Shown: positions 6,707 to 14,994 of the stretch, in pieces
How the letters are laid out: every line of letters starts with the position of its first letter
Position numbering within the stretch: the first letter of the stretch is position 1
Source of the DNA: Treponema sp.
GTDB taxonomy: Bacteria; Spirochaetota; Spirochaetia; Treponematales; Breznakiellaceae
NCBI GenBank assembly: GCA_009781635.1
Contig: WQXU01000027.1
Coordinates: forward strand, 1 to 32,172
DNA length: 32,172 bases
Direction of reading: 5' to 3'
Position numbers and translations under genes: made by a program
Notes under the pieces: model-generated
What the model saw: only the letters and a program-made list of their open reading frames with translations
What the model was told of the DNA's origin: nothing
Database searches by the model: none

Positions 6707-8005
6707 ATGGCAATGCGTGTCTGTATTGTTCCGCGCCGGTTAACCGGTACTGTAAAAATCCCGGCTTCCAAGTCTCATACGATAAGGCAGTTGATTATTG
6801 CCTCCCTTGCGGACGGCGAATCCGAAATAATCAACCCTCTTGATTCCCTTGATACACGTTCGTGTATTGCTGCCTGCAGAGCTTTCGGCGCTGAAATATC
6901 AGAACATCAAATTGACGGTGAATTGCTCAGTTTAAAAATAAAAGGCAATAATAGTTTTAAAAAGGGGCTGAATTATCATGCTCCGGTTGACATAGGAAAC
7001 TCCGGCACTACCTTCTACCTTGCATTGGCAGCTGCAGGCCTTCAATCTGAATGGATCGAGTTTACAGGCGATGAGCAAATTCAAAAACGCAGCGCCGCTC
7101 CCCTTCTTGAAGCATTAGCCTGCTTTGGTATTGAGGTGCAGAGCAGTAATGGCTGCGCGCCGGTTAAAATAAGGGGTCCCTGGAAGGGCGGCAAGGCAAG
7201 CCTTCCGTGTCCCACAAGCCAGTACCTTTCGGCATTATTAATCGCATCTCCGCTGGCGCCTGCCGGCACGACAACTGAAATTGAAGTTCCGCTTTTAAAT
7301 GAAAAGCCGTATATCGATATGACTCTTTCCTATTTAAAAGCAAATGATATAACTGTCAAAACAGCTCCTGACTATTCCAGCTTTACTGTTCCCGGCGGTT
7401 ATTCATGGAAGGCATTCTCCGGTGCGGTGCCGGGTGATTTTTCTTCGGCTGCCTTTCCTGCCGCCGCTGCTGCGATAACAGGAGGTCCTGTAAGCCTGTC
7501 CGGTCTTGATTTACAGGATACCCAGGGGGATAAATACTTTTTTGAAATTCTAAAAGAAATGGGCTGTACAATTCACTGCGGTATTGATAATGGCAGTTCG
7601 ATTACTGTGCTAAGGGATGGCATTCTGCGGGGCGGGAGCTTCGATTTAAACGAAACGCCGGATCTTCTTCCGGCAGCGGCAGTTGTTGCGGCCTTTGCTC
7701 ATGGGGATACAAGGCTTTATAACATAGCTCATGCCCGTATCAAGGAGACTGATAGAATTGCCGTAATGGCCCGTGAGCTGGCAAAGCTTGGCGTTTGCTG
7801 TACAGAGTTACCGGACGGGCTTGTTATTCACGGAAAAGGCTCGTTGTTTCCGGCGGAAAACCCAGTGATTGACGGCCATGGCGATCACAGAATTGTAATG
7901 GCATTTGCCGCCGCAGCCCTTGGCAGCCCTTTTCCTGTCGAAATAACAACTGCTGAATGCGCCGGTGTAACATATCCGCGCTTTTTTAATATGCTGCAAT
8001 CATAA
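6707..8005 (+). CDS. aroA: 3-phosphoshikimate 1-carboxyvinyltransferase (EPSP synthase), 432 aa
   Basis: The enzyme joins shikimate-3-phosphate and phosphoenolpyruvate to give EPSP, the sixth step of the shikimate pathway. Visible motifs are the SKSHTIR substrate loop near the N-terminus, GNSGTT (E. coli: GNAGTAMR), CPTSQYLSALL, ETPDLLPAAA (catalytic Asp), RIKETDRI, and DGHGDHRIVMA near the C-terminus. The length is normal. Two positions differ from E. coli: the Arg that closes the NAGTAMR motif is Tyr here, and the Lys before the C-terminal TFP motif is Val (GVTYPRFF). The second change is also seen in class II enzymes. ATG 6707 and ATG 6713 are both possible starts; neither has a clear Shine-Dalgarno sequence. 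No other aromatic biosynthesis gene is nearby. Confidence 0.9.
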   Translation: MAMRVCIVPRRLTGTVKIPASKSHTIRQLIIASLADGESEIINPLDSLDTRSCIAACRAFGAEISEHQIDGELLSLKIKGNNSFKKGLNYHAPVDIGNSGTTFYLALAAAGLQSEWIEFTGDEQIQKRSAAPLLEALACFGIEVQSSNGCAPVKIRGPWKGGKASLPCPTSQYLSALLIASPLAPAGTTTEIEVPLLNEKPYIDMTLSYLKANDITVKTAPDYSSFTVPGGYSWKAFSGAVPGDFSSAAFPAAAAAITGGPVSLSGLDLQDTQGDKYFFEILKEMGCTIHCGIDNGSSITVLRDGILRGGSFDLNETPDLLPAAAVVAAFAHGDTRLYNIAHARIKETDRIAVMARELAKLGVCCTELPDGLVIHGKGSLFPAENPVIDGHGDHRIVMAFAAAALGSPFPVEITTAECAGVTYPRFFNMLQS

Positions 8006-8068
8006 AATTAAAAGGTTTGTTTAATACCGGTTGTTTTTCCTCAGGATGCCTTAGTTGGAAAAAAATTG

Positions 8069-8097
8069 TTGACGGTTATAGATAATAAGGGTATTAT
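8069..8097 (+). promoter_or_regulatory. Strong sigma70-type promoter upstream of the saccharide-uptake cluster
   Basis: TTGACG (8069-8074) and TATTAT (8092-8097) are each 5/6 matches with the optimal 17-nt spacer. The predicted start near 8104 leaves a leader of about 175 nt before the lipoprotein ATG at 8281. The leader contains a small GGCC-TTTC-GGCC hairpin (8168-8179) and a stem TTTCAAA/TTTGAAA (8218-8224 with 8233-8239), followed by a T-run at 8241-8245. These could be an attenuator or simply AT-rich structure. Confidence 0.6.
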
Positions 8098-8280
8098 AAA
8101 ATTCCTGTAATTTGAGGCTATTAAAACACTTGTTAAAAAAATAACCTTGGATTTAAGGAAAAAATCGGCCTTTCGGCCAGTTTTAAAAAGCCATTTTACA
8201 ACCAGACCAAACCAGAGTTTCAAAACAAAGGGTTTGAAAGTTTTTAAAATGGTTAATTTTACTTTTGAAAAGGAGTCTTT

Positions 8281-8880
8281 ATGAAAAACATGCAAAAAGT
8301 ATTAGCTTTGGTACTTTGCGGAGCTCTTTGCGTTGTCATGATTTCATGCGCAACAGGCGGCGGCAGCGGCGAGTTTGGCCCGGGCGTTCTTGCGGTTGGC
8401 GAATGGAATGTCTATAACGACAGAACAAGTGACGGCGGTTCATCAATCTCTTATTTGAATATAATAGAAGAAGTTATTGATGGTCAGACAAAAAGCGTTA
8501 AACATGTTACCGGAGAAGTAACAGAACAATTCCGGTATGGTTTTGCCGGCTGGGGTCTTGATGCAGACGAAGCCACAACTGAGCTTTATAAAACAGCAAG
8601 AGCTCTTTCATTTACAATTCTCGGTGACGGAAAAAGATATTCACTCAAGTTCAAAATAAGCAGCGTTACAGATTATTGCTACCACGAATATGCCTTCCAG
8701 ACCGAAGAAGGCGTAGTGGAAACATTTGAAATACCCATGAGATTTTTAATGCAGCCAAGCTGGGGAAATCCTGCAAGATTAAATCAGTCACTGGTAACAG
8801 GCGTTGAATGGCAGACCCACGAGAGCTGGAGACCGGGTACATTCGATATCAAAATGTGGGACTTTAAGATTCATCAATAA
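8281..8880 (+). CDS. Lipoprotein with CIA30/CBM11-like galactose-binding fold, 199 aa
   Basis: The signal peptide (about residues 1-22) ends in VMISC, a relaxed spirochaetal lipobox, followed by a Gly/Ser linker. The mature part resembles the CIA30/CBM11-type beta-sandwich: FAGWGLDADEAT, ARALSFTILGDGKRYSLKFKI, YAFQTEEGVVETFEIPMRFLMQPSWG, and a closing FDIKMWDFKIHQ strand. Such domains bind beta-glucans or other sugars in some families, but binding here is inferred. The start is ATG with AAAAGGAG 5 nt upstream. It is the first gene after a strong promoter and precedes the GH5 gene by 115 bp with no terminator between. It may capture polysaccharide at the cell surface for the downstream enzymes. 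Confidence 0.7.
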   Translation: MKNMQKVLALVLCGALCVVMISCATGGGSGEFGPGVLAVGEWNVYNDRTSDGGSSISYLNIIEEVIDGQTKSVKHVTGEVTEQFRYGFAGWGLDADEATTELYKTARALSFTILGDGKRYSLKFKISSVTDYCYHEYAFQTEEGVVETFEIPMRFLMQPSWGNPARLNQSLVTGVEWQTHESWRPGTFDIKMWDFKIHQ

Positions 8881-8962
8881 AAGCAAATTTGTTAATAATT
8901 GTTCAATAAGCATATTTGTTCATTTTTGCTGATGATGCGGTTTATTGTTATAAGGAGTATTG

Positions 8963-8992
8963 ATGAACGCTGCGGTTAGCCGGGAGTTTTAA
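8963..8992 (+). CDS. Possible 9-residue leader ORF before the GH5 gene
   Basis: ATG at 8963 is preceded by TAAGGAGT (8951-8958), a better ribosome-binding site than that of the next gene. It encodes MNAAVSREF and stops with TAA at 8990-8992, only 3 nt before the TTG start of the GH5 gene and in the same frame. Its last codons contain the GGGAG site used by GH5. Ribosomes finishing this peptide would be well placed to restart, so translational coupling is plausible. Whether the peptide is made is unknown. Confidence 0.35.
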   Translation: MNAAVSREF

Positions 8993-8995
8993 GAA

Positions 8996-10255
8996 TTGAT
9001 TAAAAGATCATTACTTTTCACGATTGTGATTTTCTCTCTCCTGCTGACCGCATGTGTCTCTTCTTCGGGAAAGCCTGCCGCTTATTATGTTCCGAGTGTT
9101 CCGGATGCAGTCCGTGAATATCCGCTGGAACCTGTAAGCGGCAAAACTGCATTTGAATATTTCAGAGACGAAAAAATTGTTGTTGGATGGAATCTGGGCA
9201 ATACCCTGGATTCCTACAGCAGCAACGGCAGTATTCCGGGCGAAACTACATGGGGTAATCCCCTGACCAATCAGGAAATCATGAACGGCATAAAAGCCGC
9301 AGGATTTGATATCATCCGCATTCCGGTGTCATGGATGAGTGATATCGGCAGCGCGCCGGATCATAAAATAAACATAAGGCGGCTTCAGCGTGTTGCAGAT
9401 GTTGTGGACATGGCGCATAAGGCCGGCTTAAAAGTAATTATCAATCTGCATCACGACGGTTCAACGCCTTCTCTGGGCAGGGAAGACGGATGGCTTTCAA
9501 TTACAAAGTCATACAGAAATGAGGCGGATTACAAAAGAATAACGCATCAATTTGCCCGGGTTTGGGATCAGATAGCGGCCTATTTTAAAAATTACGGCGA
9601 CTGGCTGATGTTCGAACCAATGAATGAGATTCATGACGGCGGCTGGGGTCACAGCGTAGAATTTAAAATGTTTGCGAACCGGCAGCTGGAAATAATAAAT
9701 AAATGGAATCAGGTTTTTACAGACAGAGTGCGCGCGGCAGGCGGCAATAATACAAACCGTTATCTGATTATCCCCGGTTACTGTACAATTCCTCAATATA
9801 CGCTGCCGGATGCTTTTAAGCTGCCGGATGATTCTGCTGCGGACAGGCTGGTTGTAAAATTTCATTACTACGATCCCCACGAATTCAGCATAAGGGGAAG
9901 CCGTTCTGCCTGGGGTACGCCTGCGGATATTCAAAAAATTGACAACGACTTTGCTCCTTTCAAGACTAACTATGTTGATAATAACATCCCGGTAATTATC
10001 GGGGAAACAGGCGCTGTCTTGCAGTTATTTCCAGATGATCCTGCAAGAGAAGCCCTGGCGCGTCAAAACAGGCGGGTATATTTTCAGCACATATATGCCG
10101 GTGCAAAAAGATACGGATTAATTCCGATTTACTGGGACAATGGTTCAACAATAGGCCCCGGAGAGAAATTTGGTTTGTTTGATCGCAGGACAGGCCAGCC
10201 GAATTCGCCGGAAAGCGAAGCTCTTATCAGAATAATAATGAATGCTATAAAATAA
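8996..10255 (+). CDS. Glycoside hydrolase family 5 lipoprotein (endo-beta-glycanase, subfamily 4-like), 419 aa
   Basis: A TTG start with GGGAG 9 nt upstream gives a classic lipoprotein signal peptide ending in LLLTAC (Cys20). The catalytic domain (about 50-415) carries GH5 hallmarks: GWNLGNTLDS (64-73), RIPVSW (108-113), INLHHDG (149-155), EPMNEIHD (207-214) with acid/base Glu211, HYYDPHEFS (290-298) and IIGETGA (334-340) with nucleophile Glu337. GWNLGNTLD with ETTWGNP points to subfamily 4, whose members cut cellulose, lichenan, xyloglucan or glucomannan. The exact substrate cannot be read from sequence. The enzyme is anchored outside the cytoplasm and feeds oligosaccharides to the importers encoded directly downstream. 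The GH130 gene at the end of the cluster favours a mannose-containing substrate. Confidence 0.88.
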   Translation: MIKRSLLFTIVIFSLLLTACVSSSGKPAAYYVPSVPDAVREYPLEPVSGKTAFEYFRDEKIVVGWNLGNTLDSYSSNGSIPGETTWGNPLTNQEIMNGIKAAGFDIIRIPVSWMSDIGSAPDHKINIRRLQRVADVVDMAHKAGLKVIINLHHDGSTPSLGREDGWLSITKSYRNEADYKRITHQFARVWDQIAAYFKNYGDWLMFEPMNEIHDGGWGHSVEFKMFANRQLEIINKWNQVFTDRVRAAGGNNTNRYLIIPGYCTIPQYTLPDAFKLPDDSAADRLVVKFHYYDPHEFSIRGSRSAWGTPADIQKIDNDFAPFKTNYVDNNIPVIIGETGAVLQLFPDDPAREALARQNRRVYFQHIYAGAKRYGLIPIYWDNGSTIGPGEKFGLFDRRTGQPNSPESEALIRIIMNAIK

Positions 10256-10282
10256 ATTTAACGAATAAAGGCTGTCAGGGAT

Positions 10283-13174
10283 ATGATTGAAAAAATTGCA
10301 AGATTTAAAGGTGTGATAATTGCCGCTGCTGTTATTATTCTCGTGGTGTTTATCGCTATACTGGCAAGGGGTCCGGATTTATATTTCTACGAAAAATACG
10401 CCGGCTTTGATCTGAGCGGAGCCAGTTCCGGAAGAACAAATCTTTATGCCCGGTACATGGAAAGGCTTGCCGGTGTTCCAAACGGGACACAGGATATCCC
10501 TGTTGATATTTTTACGTGGACTTCCGCCGAAGGTGTTTCTGTAACTGAAAATTTTGAAGGAGAAGCGCGGGTTCTTCACACAGAGGAAGTAAGTTTTGTA
10601 GAGTACATCGTCAATGTTGAACGGGCCGGGCTTTATAATATTCATATTGAGTATTTTCCGATCCATTCACGCGGCATACCAATGGAACGCGCCTTCTATA
10701 TAAACGGTGAAATTCCGTTTCTCGGCGCAGACAGGCTTATGTTCCAGCGTGTTTGGGGTGACGGCGGAAACAGGCGCTTTGATAACCAGGGAAACGAAAT
10801 ACGCGCGGCGCAGGTTGAAAGACCCCGCTGGGAATCCGCATGGTTCAGGGACTCGCTTGGCCGTACAACAGAGCCGTATGCTTTTTATTTTAATCAGGGC
10901 GAAAACACAATCAGGCTTAGAAGCATAAACGAACCTATGACAATTCGTTCGCTGGAATTAAGAGCGCCTTCCAGAATTATGAATTACAGCGAGTATGCTT
11001 CCGCAATAGATACAAGCCGTTTCAGAAACAGCCGCAGTAATTACCTTTTAAAAATTCAGGGTGAGGATGCTACAAGAAGATCCGATCCTTCCCTTTATCC
11101 AATTTACGATCGTTCTTCGGGAGCGACAGAACCTGCCAGTGTTGCGAGAATTCGCCTTAACATGATAGGCGGTCAAAGCTGGCGTGTGGCAGGGCAGTGG
11201 ATTGAATGGGAATTTAACGTACCGGAAGACGGAATGTACCGTATTTCGATTAAGGGCCGTCAGAATTATAACCGCGGCTTTGTTTCAAACAGGACAATTT
11301 TGGTAAACGGAGAGATTCCGGTTCAGGAACTTTCTGCTGTACCGTTCAGATATAGTAATAAATGGAATCTTACTACGCTTGGCAATGAACAGGGCGATTT
11401 CTTCTTCCCCATGAGAGCCGGCGCAAATACAATTCGTGTTCAGGCAACTCTTGGCGGTATGGGTGAAATGTTAAGTGTAATGGAAGAAAGTGTTTACAGA
11501 TTAAACTCCATCTACCGCAAGATACTTGTTCTTACAGGCCCGGATCCTGATATTTTCCGCGATTACCGCGTTGATATTGTCTATCCGGAAGTAATAGAAG
11601 CAATGGAGCTGGAAAGCAAAATCCTTTACAAACTGGTGGACGACTTAACCCGTTATACGGGTGAGCGCAGTCCGCAGGCTGCAGCTACGCTGACCCTTGC
11701 GCGGCAGTTGGAGCTCTTTGTAAGACGCCCGGACAGAATTCCAAGAATGCTTGTCAATTTTAAAGGCAACATCAGCTCGCTTGGCGACAGCTTGCTTGCG
11801 CTTTCCCAGTCGCAGCTTGATATCGATTATATTGTAGTTAGCGCAGAAGAAGCGCCTCTGCCGAAAATGAATGAAAATTTCTTTGTATCGGCATCGCATG
11901 AGATACGATCATTCTTTGTCTCTTTCTTTGTTGATTATGACAAGATCGGCGATACTTACCGCAAGGGTGATGATGTTGTCGAAGTCTGGATATTAACAGG
12001 ACGCGATCAAAGTACAATCCTTAAAACAATGATAGATGACACCTTTACTCCGCAGACGGGAATAAGGGTAAACGTCAAACTTGTCGCGCCGGAGACAGTT
12101 ATGCCTGCGGTTGTAGCAGGTACGGGGCCGGACATGGCGCTCACTGTTCCGCAGGTAGATCCTGTAAACTATGCAATCCGTAAAGCCGTTGTGGATATAT
12201 CACAGTTCCCCGGCTTTGATGATGTAATTAAAGAGCTGCATCCCAGTGTCATTGTTCCGTTCAAGTTTCAGGGCGGCGTGTACGGCCTGCCTGAAACGCA
12301 GTACTTCCATGTTATGTATTATAGAAAGGACGTCTTTGCCGATCTGGAACTTGAGATTCCCGATACATGGGACGACTTGATAAATATATTCCCGGTTATA
12401 CAAAAAAATAATATGCAGGTCGGTATTCCTTCAGTTGCAACTAACGAGCAGGCCCTTATCGACTTTTCAAACTTCCTTGCGCACCTGTTCCAGCGCGGCG
12501 GACGCTTATACAATGATGACGGCTCCCGCACTCTTTTGGACAGCGAAATTGCCATTGAGGCCTTTGATGTTTATACAAAGTTCTTTACGCATTATAAGGC
12601 GCCGGTTGTTTACAATTTTGTTAACCGCTTCCGCACAGGTGAGATGCCGCTTGCGTTCGCAGATTATACAAACTTTAATACACTTGAAGTATTTGCGCCG
12701 GAGCTTCGCGGTCTTTGGGGTTTTGCCAGAGTACCCGGTCTTAAAAGACCAGACGGCGTAATAGACCGTTCTGTTTCGACGGGAACTCTTGCTTCCATGA
12801 TTTTCTCCAATTCAAAACGTCCCGATTTGGCATGGGAGTTCATGAAGTGGTGGGTAAGCTCTGATACGCAGCTGCGGTTCGGACGTGAGCTTGAAAGTAT
12901 AATGGGCGCTGCAGCCCGCTATCCTACTGCAAATTATCAGGCATTCAGACAGCTTTCCTGGGGCTCCGAGCAAATGGCAGTTCTTGATGAACAGCGCTCC
13001 TGGGCAGTAGGCGTACCGGAAGTACCCGGCGGTTACTTTATCAGCCGCCATATTACAAACGCAGCGCGCCGCATATTAAACGAAGGCCAGGACACGCGCG
13101 AAACGCTGCTGGATTATACCATCGTAATCAACGATGAGTTAAAGAAAAAACGACAAGAATTTGGTCTGGAATAG
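10283..13174 (+). CDS. Giant membrane-anchored solute-binding protein with two sugar-binding-like domains, 963 aa
   Basis: A transmembrane helix (about residues 10-28, no lipobox) tethers the protein. Two beta-rich modules follow, about 75-230 and 250-400, each with CBM6-like signatures such as AGLYNIHIEYFPIHSRGIPMERAFYINGEIPF and QWIEWEFNVPEDGMYRISIK with FVSNRTILVNGEIP. A helical linker spans about 430-520. The C-terminal part (about 565-950) is a family 1 solute-binding protein (VVEVWILTGRDQSTILKTMIDD, GTGPDMALTVP, YGLPETQYFHVMYYRKDVF, DLAWEFMKWW). A normal sugar-binding subunit has about 420 residues, so this is a fusion. It sits 27 bp after GH5 and 8 bp before the first permease, and is probably the receptor of that importer. 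The added domains may hold polymer or long oligosaccharides near the transporter. Confidence 0.85.
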   Translation: MIEKIARFKGVIIAAAVIILVVFIAILARGPDLYFYEKYAGFDLSGASSGRTNLYARYMERLAGVPNGTQDIPVDIFTWTSAEGVSVTENFEGEARVLHTEEVSFVEYIVNVERAGLYNIHIEYFPIHSRGIPMERAFYINGEIPFLGADRLMFQRVWGDGGNRRFDNQGNEIRAAQVERPRWESAWFRDSLGRTTEPYAFYFNQGENTIRLRSINEPMTIRSLELRAPSRIMNYSEYASAIDTSRFRNSRSNYLLKIQGEDATRRSDPSLYPIYDRSSGATEPASVARIRLNMIGGQSWRVAGQWIEWEFNVPEDGMYRISIKGRQNYNRGFVSNRTILVNGEIPVQELSAVPFRYSNKWNLTTLGNEQGDFFFPMRAGANTIRVQATLGGMGEMLSVMEESVYRLNSIYRKILVLTGPDPDIFRDYRVDIVYPEVIEAMELESKILYKLVDDLTRYTGERSPQAAATLTLARQLELFVRRPDRIPRMLVNFKGNISSLGDSLLALSQSQLDIDYIVVSAEEAPLPKMNENFFVSASHEIRSFFVSFFVDYDKIGDTYRKGDDVVEVWILTGRDQSTILKTMIDDTFTPQTGIRVNVKLVAPETVMPAVVAGTGPDMALTVPQVDPVNYAIRKAVVDISQFPGFDDVIKELHPSVIVPFKFQGGVYGLPETQYFHVMYYRKDVFADLELEIPDTWDDLINIFPVIQKNNMQVGIPSVATNEQALIDFSNFLAHLFQRGGRLYNDDGSRTLLDSEIAIEAFDVYTKFFTHYKAPVVYNFVNRFRTGEMPLAFADYTNFNTLEVFAPELRGLWGFARVPGLKRPDGVIDRSVSTGTLASMIFSNSKRPDLAWEFMKWWVSSDTQLRFGRELESIMGAAARYPTANYQAFRQLSWGSEQMAVLDEQRSWAVGVPEVPGGYFISRHITNAARRILNEGQDTRETLLDYTIVINDELKKKRQEFGLE

Positions 13175-13182
13175 GGGGAAAG

Positions 13183-14115
13183 ATGAGTCTTGCCAGGTAC
13201 ATAAATAAAATAAAAGACAGGGATGAAAGCCGCGCCAGAGAAATATACAAACACAGAGTTTGCTATTTGTTTCTTGCGCCGTATGCAATTGTATTTTTTC
13301 TTTTCTTTGTTACTCCCGTCATAATATCGGTCTTCTTTAGTTTTACGTATTTTAATATTCTTGAGCCGCCAAGATTTATCGGCTTGCGGAATTATATCAA
13401 CCTGCTTTTGGCGGACGATGTATTTTTAATATCAATGAAAAATACATTTATAATGGCAGCAATTACAGGCCCGATTGGTTACATCATGGCGTTCCTGTTT
13501 GCGTGGTTTATAAATGAGCTGCCCAGATATATCCGCGCTCTCGTTACTTTGATTTTTTATGCTCCTGCAATTTCCGGCTCTGTTTTTATGATTTGGGCAT
13601 TAATATTCTCCGGCGATGCTCACGGTTACATTAACGGCACTTTAATGTTCTTCGGCATTCTGGATCAGCCTGTTCTCTGGCTGACGGATCCCAAGTATAT
13701 GATGCCGGTTATGCTGGTAGTCATTCTCTGGATGAGTTTGGGTGCAGGCTTCCTTGCATTCCTTGCAGGACTTTCTACAATAGACCCGACTCTTTATGAG
13801 GCCGGACTTGTAGACGGCATTTCCAACCGCTGGCAGGAGCTCTGGTATATCACGCTTCCGAATATGAAGGGGATGCTGATGTTCGGCGCAGTTATGGCAA
13901 TTACGCAGTCGTTTGGAGTCGCGGATGTCACAATTGCGCTTGCGGGGTTCCCGAGTACGGACTATGCGGTTCATACGGTTGTTAATCACCTGATTGACTA
14001 CGGTTCAGTCCGTTTTGAGATGGGGTATGCCTCAGCCATTGCTACAATATTATTTTTCACCATGATTATACTGAATTCGTTAATTCAGAAAATGCTCAGA
14101 CGGATAGGAACCTAA
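13183..14115 (+). CDS. Sugar ABC transporter permease, MalF/LplB type, 310 aa
   Basis: This is an inner-membrane subunit of a carbohydrate uptake ABC transporter (CUT1). About six hydrophobic helices are visible, starting near residue 28 (YLFLAPYAIVFFLFFVTPVI). The ATPase-contact EAA loop is YEAGLVDGISNRWQELWYITLPNM (residues 205-228). The start ATG follows GGGGGAAAG. It lies 8 bp after the giant solute-binding protein and 9 bp before the partner permease, and the two should form a heterodimer. No ATP-binding subunit is encoded in the window. Confidence 0.92.
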   Translation: MSLARYINKIKDRDESRAREIYKHRVCYLFLAPYAIVFFLFFVTPVIISVFFSFTYFNILEPPRFIGLRNYINLLLADDVFLISMKNTFIMAAITGPIGYIMAFLFAWFINELPRYIRALVTLIFYAPAISGSVFMIWALIFSGDAHGYINGTLMFFGILDQPVLWLTDPKYMMPVMLVVILWMSLGAGFLAFLAGLSTIDPTLYEAGLVDGISNRWQELWYITLPNMKGMLMFGAVMAITQSFGVADVTIALAGFPSTDYAVHTVVNHLIDYGSVRFEMGYASAIATILFFTMIILNSLIQKMLRRIGT

Positions 14116-14124
14116 GGGGTAGTT

Positions 14125-14994
14125 ATGAAAAAAATAAAAAAATTAATAGGCGGCAAGAGACTCAATCGTTCGTACGGCGGCGATGCGTTTATTATTTCGA
14201 TACTCACTGTTTTTGGTTTGTTCTTTGTGTTCCCGCTTGTTTTTTCCATAAACCATGCTTTTAAACCCTTAAACGAAATCTTCCTTTTTCCGCCCAATGT
14301 TTTTGTGAAACGCCCGACAATAAATAATTTTCAGGATATGTTCATTCTTATGGGTCAGTCCTGGGTTACTTTTTCCCGCTATATTTTTAACACAGTATTC
14401 ATTACTGCTGTTGGAACAGCCGGATTAATCGTTGTAGCCAGCATGGGCGCATTTGTAGTTTCCAAATACAATTTCCCCGGCTCCAAAGTTTTCTTTAAAG
14501 GCGTAATTATAACCCTTATGTTCTCCGGTTATGTCACAATGATTCCCAACTATTTAGTTATGGCTCAATTGGGTTGGGTCGATACTTACTTATCCATAAT
14601 TGTTCCGGCGTTTGCCATGCCTATAGGTTTCTTCCTGCTAAAACAATTTATAGACACCATACCTGATACGCTCCTTGAGGCGGCAAAGGTAGACGGCGCC
14701 AAAGAGTTTCGTATCTTTATATGGATCATCCTGCCGATGATAAAACCGGCATGGCTTACTGTAATGATCTTCTCTGTTCAGAACCTCTGGAATGCAAGAG
14801 CTTCCATATTTATCTATTCTGAACAATTAAAAACGCTGCCCTATGCGCTTGGGCAGATAATAATGGGCGGTATTGCGCGCGCCGGTGTAGGAGCTGCAGT
14901 CACGCTCTTTTTAATGGTTGTTCCTCTTGTACTGTTTATTTTTGCGCAGAGCAATATCTTGCAGACAATGGCAAATTCGGGGATAAAAGAATGA
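14125..14994 (+). CDS. Sugar ABC transporter permease, MalG/LplC type, 289 aa
   Basis: This is the second CUT1 permease of the first importer. Hydrophobic segments run from about residue 22, and the EAA loop reads LLEAAKVDGAKEFRIFIWIILP (183-204). AAGGGG upstream sets the ATG start. Its TGA stop overlaps the ATG of the next gene (ATGA), a sign of translational coupling with the NHL-propeller protein. This ties that protein physically or functionally to the importer. Confidence 0.92.
   Translation: MKKIKKLIGGKRLNRSYGGDAFIISILTVFGLFFVFPLVFSINHAFKPLNEIFLFPPNVFVKRPTINNFQDMFILMGQSWVTFSRYIFNTVFITAVGTAGLIVVASMGAFVVSKYNFPGSKVFFKGVIITLMFSGYVTMIPNYLVMAQLGWVDTYLSIIVPAFAMPIGFFLLKQFIDTIPDTLLEAAKVDGAKEFRIFIWIILPMIKPAWLTVMIFSVQNLWNARASIFIYSEQLKTLPYALGQIIMGGIARAGVGAAVTLFLMVVPLVLFIFAQSNILQTMANSGIKE

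Noticed and set aside
12200-12555. Overlapping minus-strand ORFs within the giant solute-binding protein gene, and similar antisense ORFs elsewhere
   Set aside because: They lie opposite clear coding sequence, have no domain resemblance and no ribosome-binding sites; they are shadows of the real genes.
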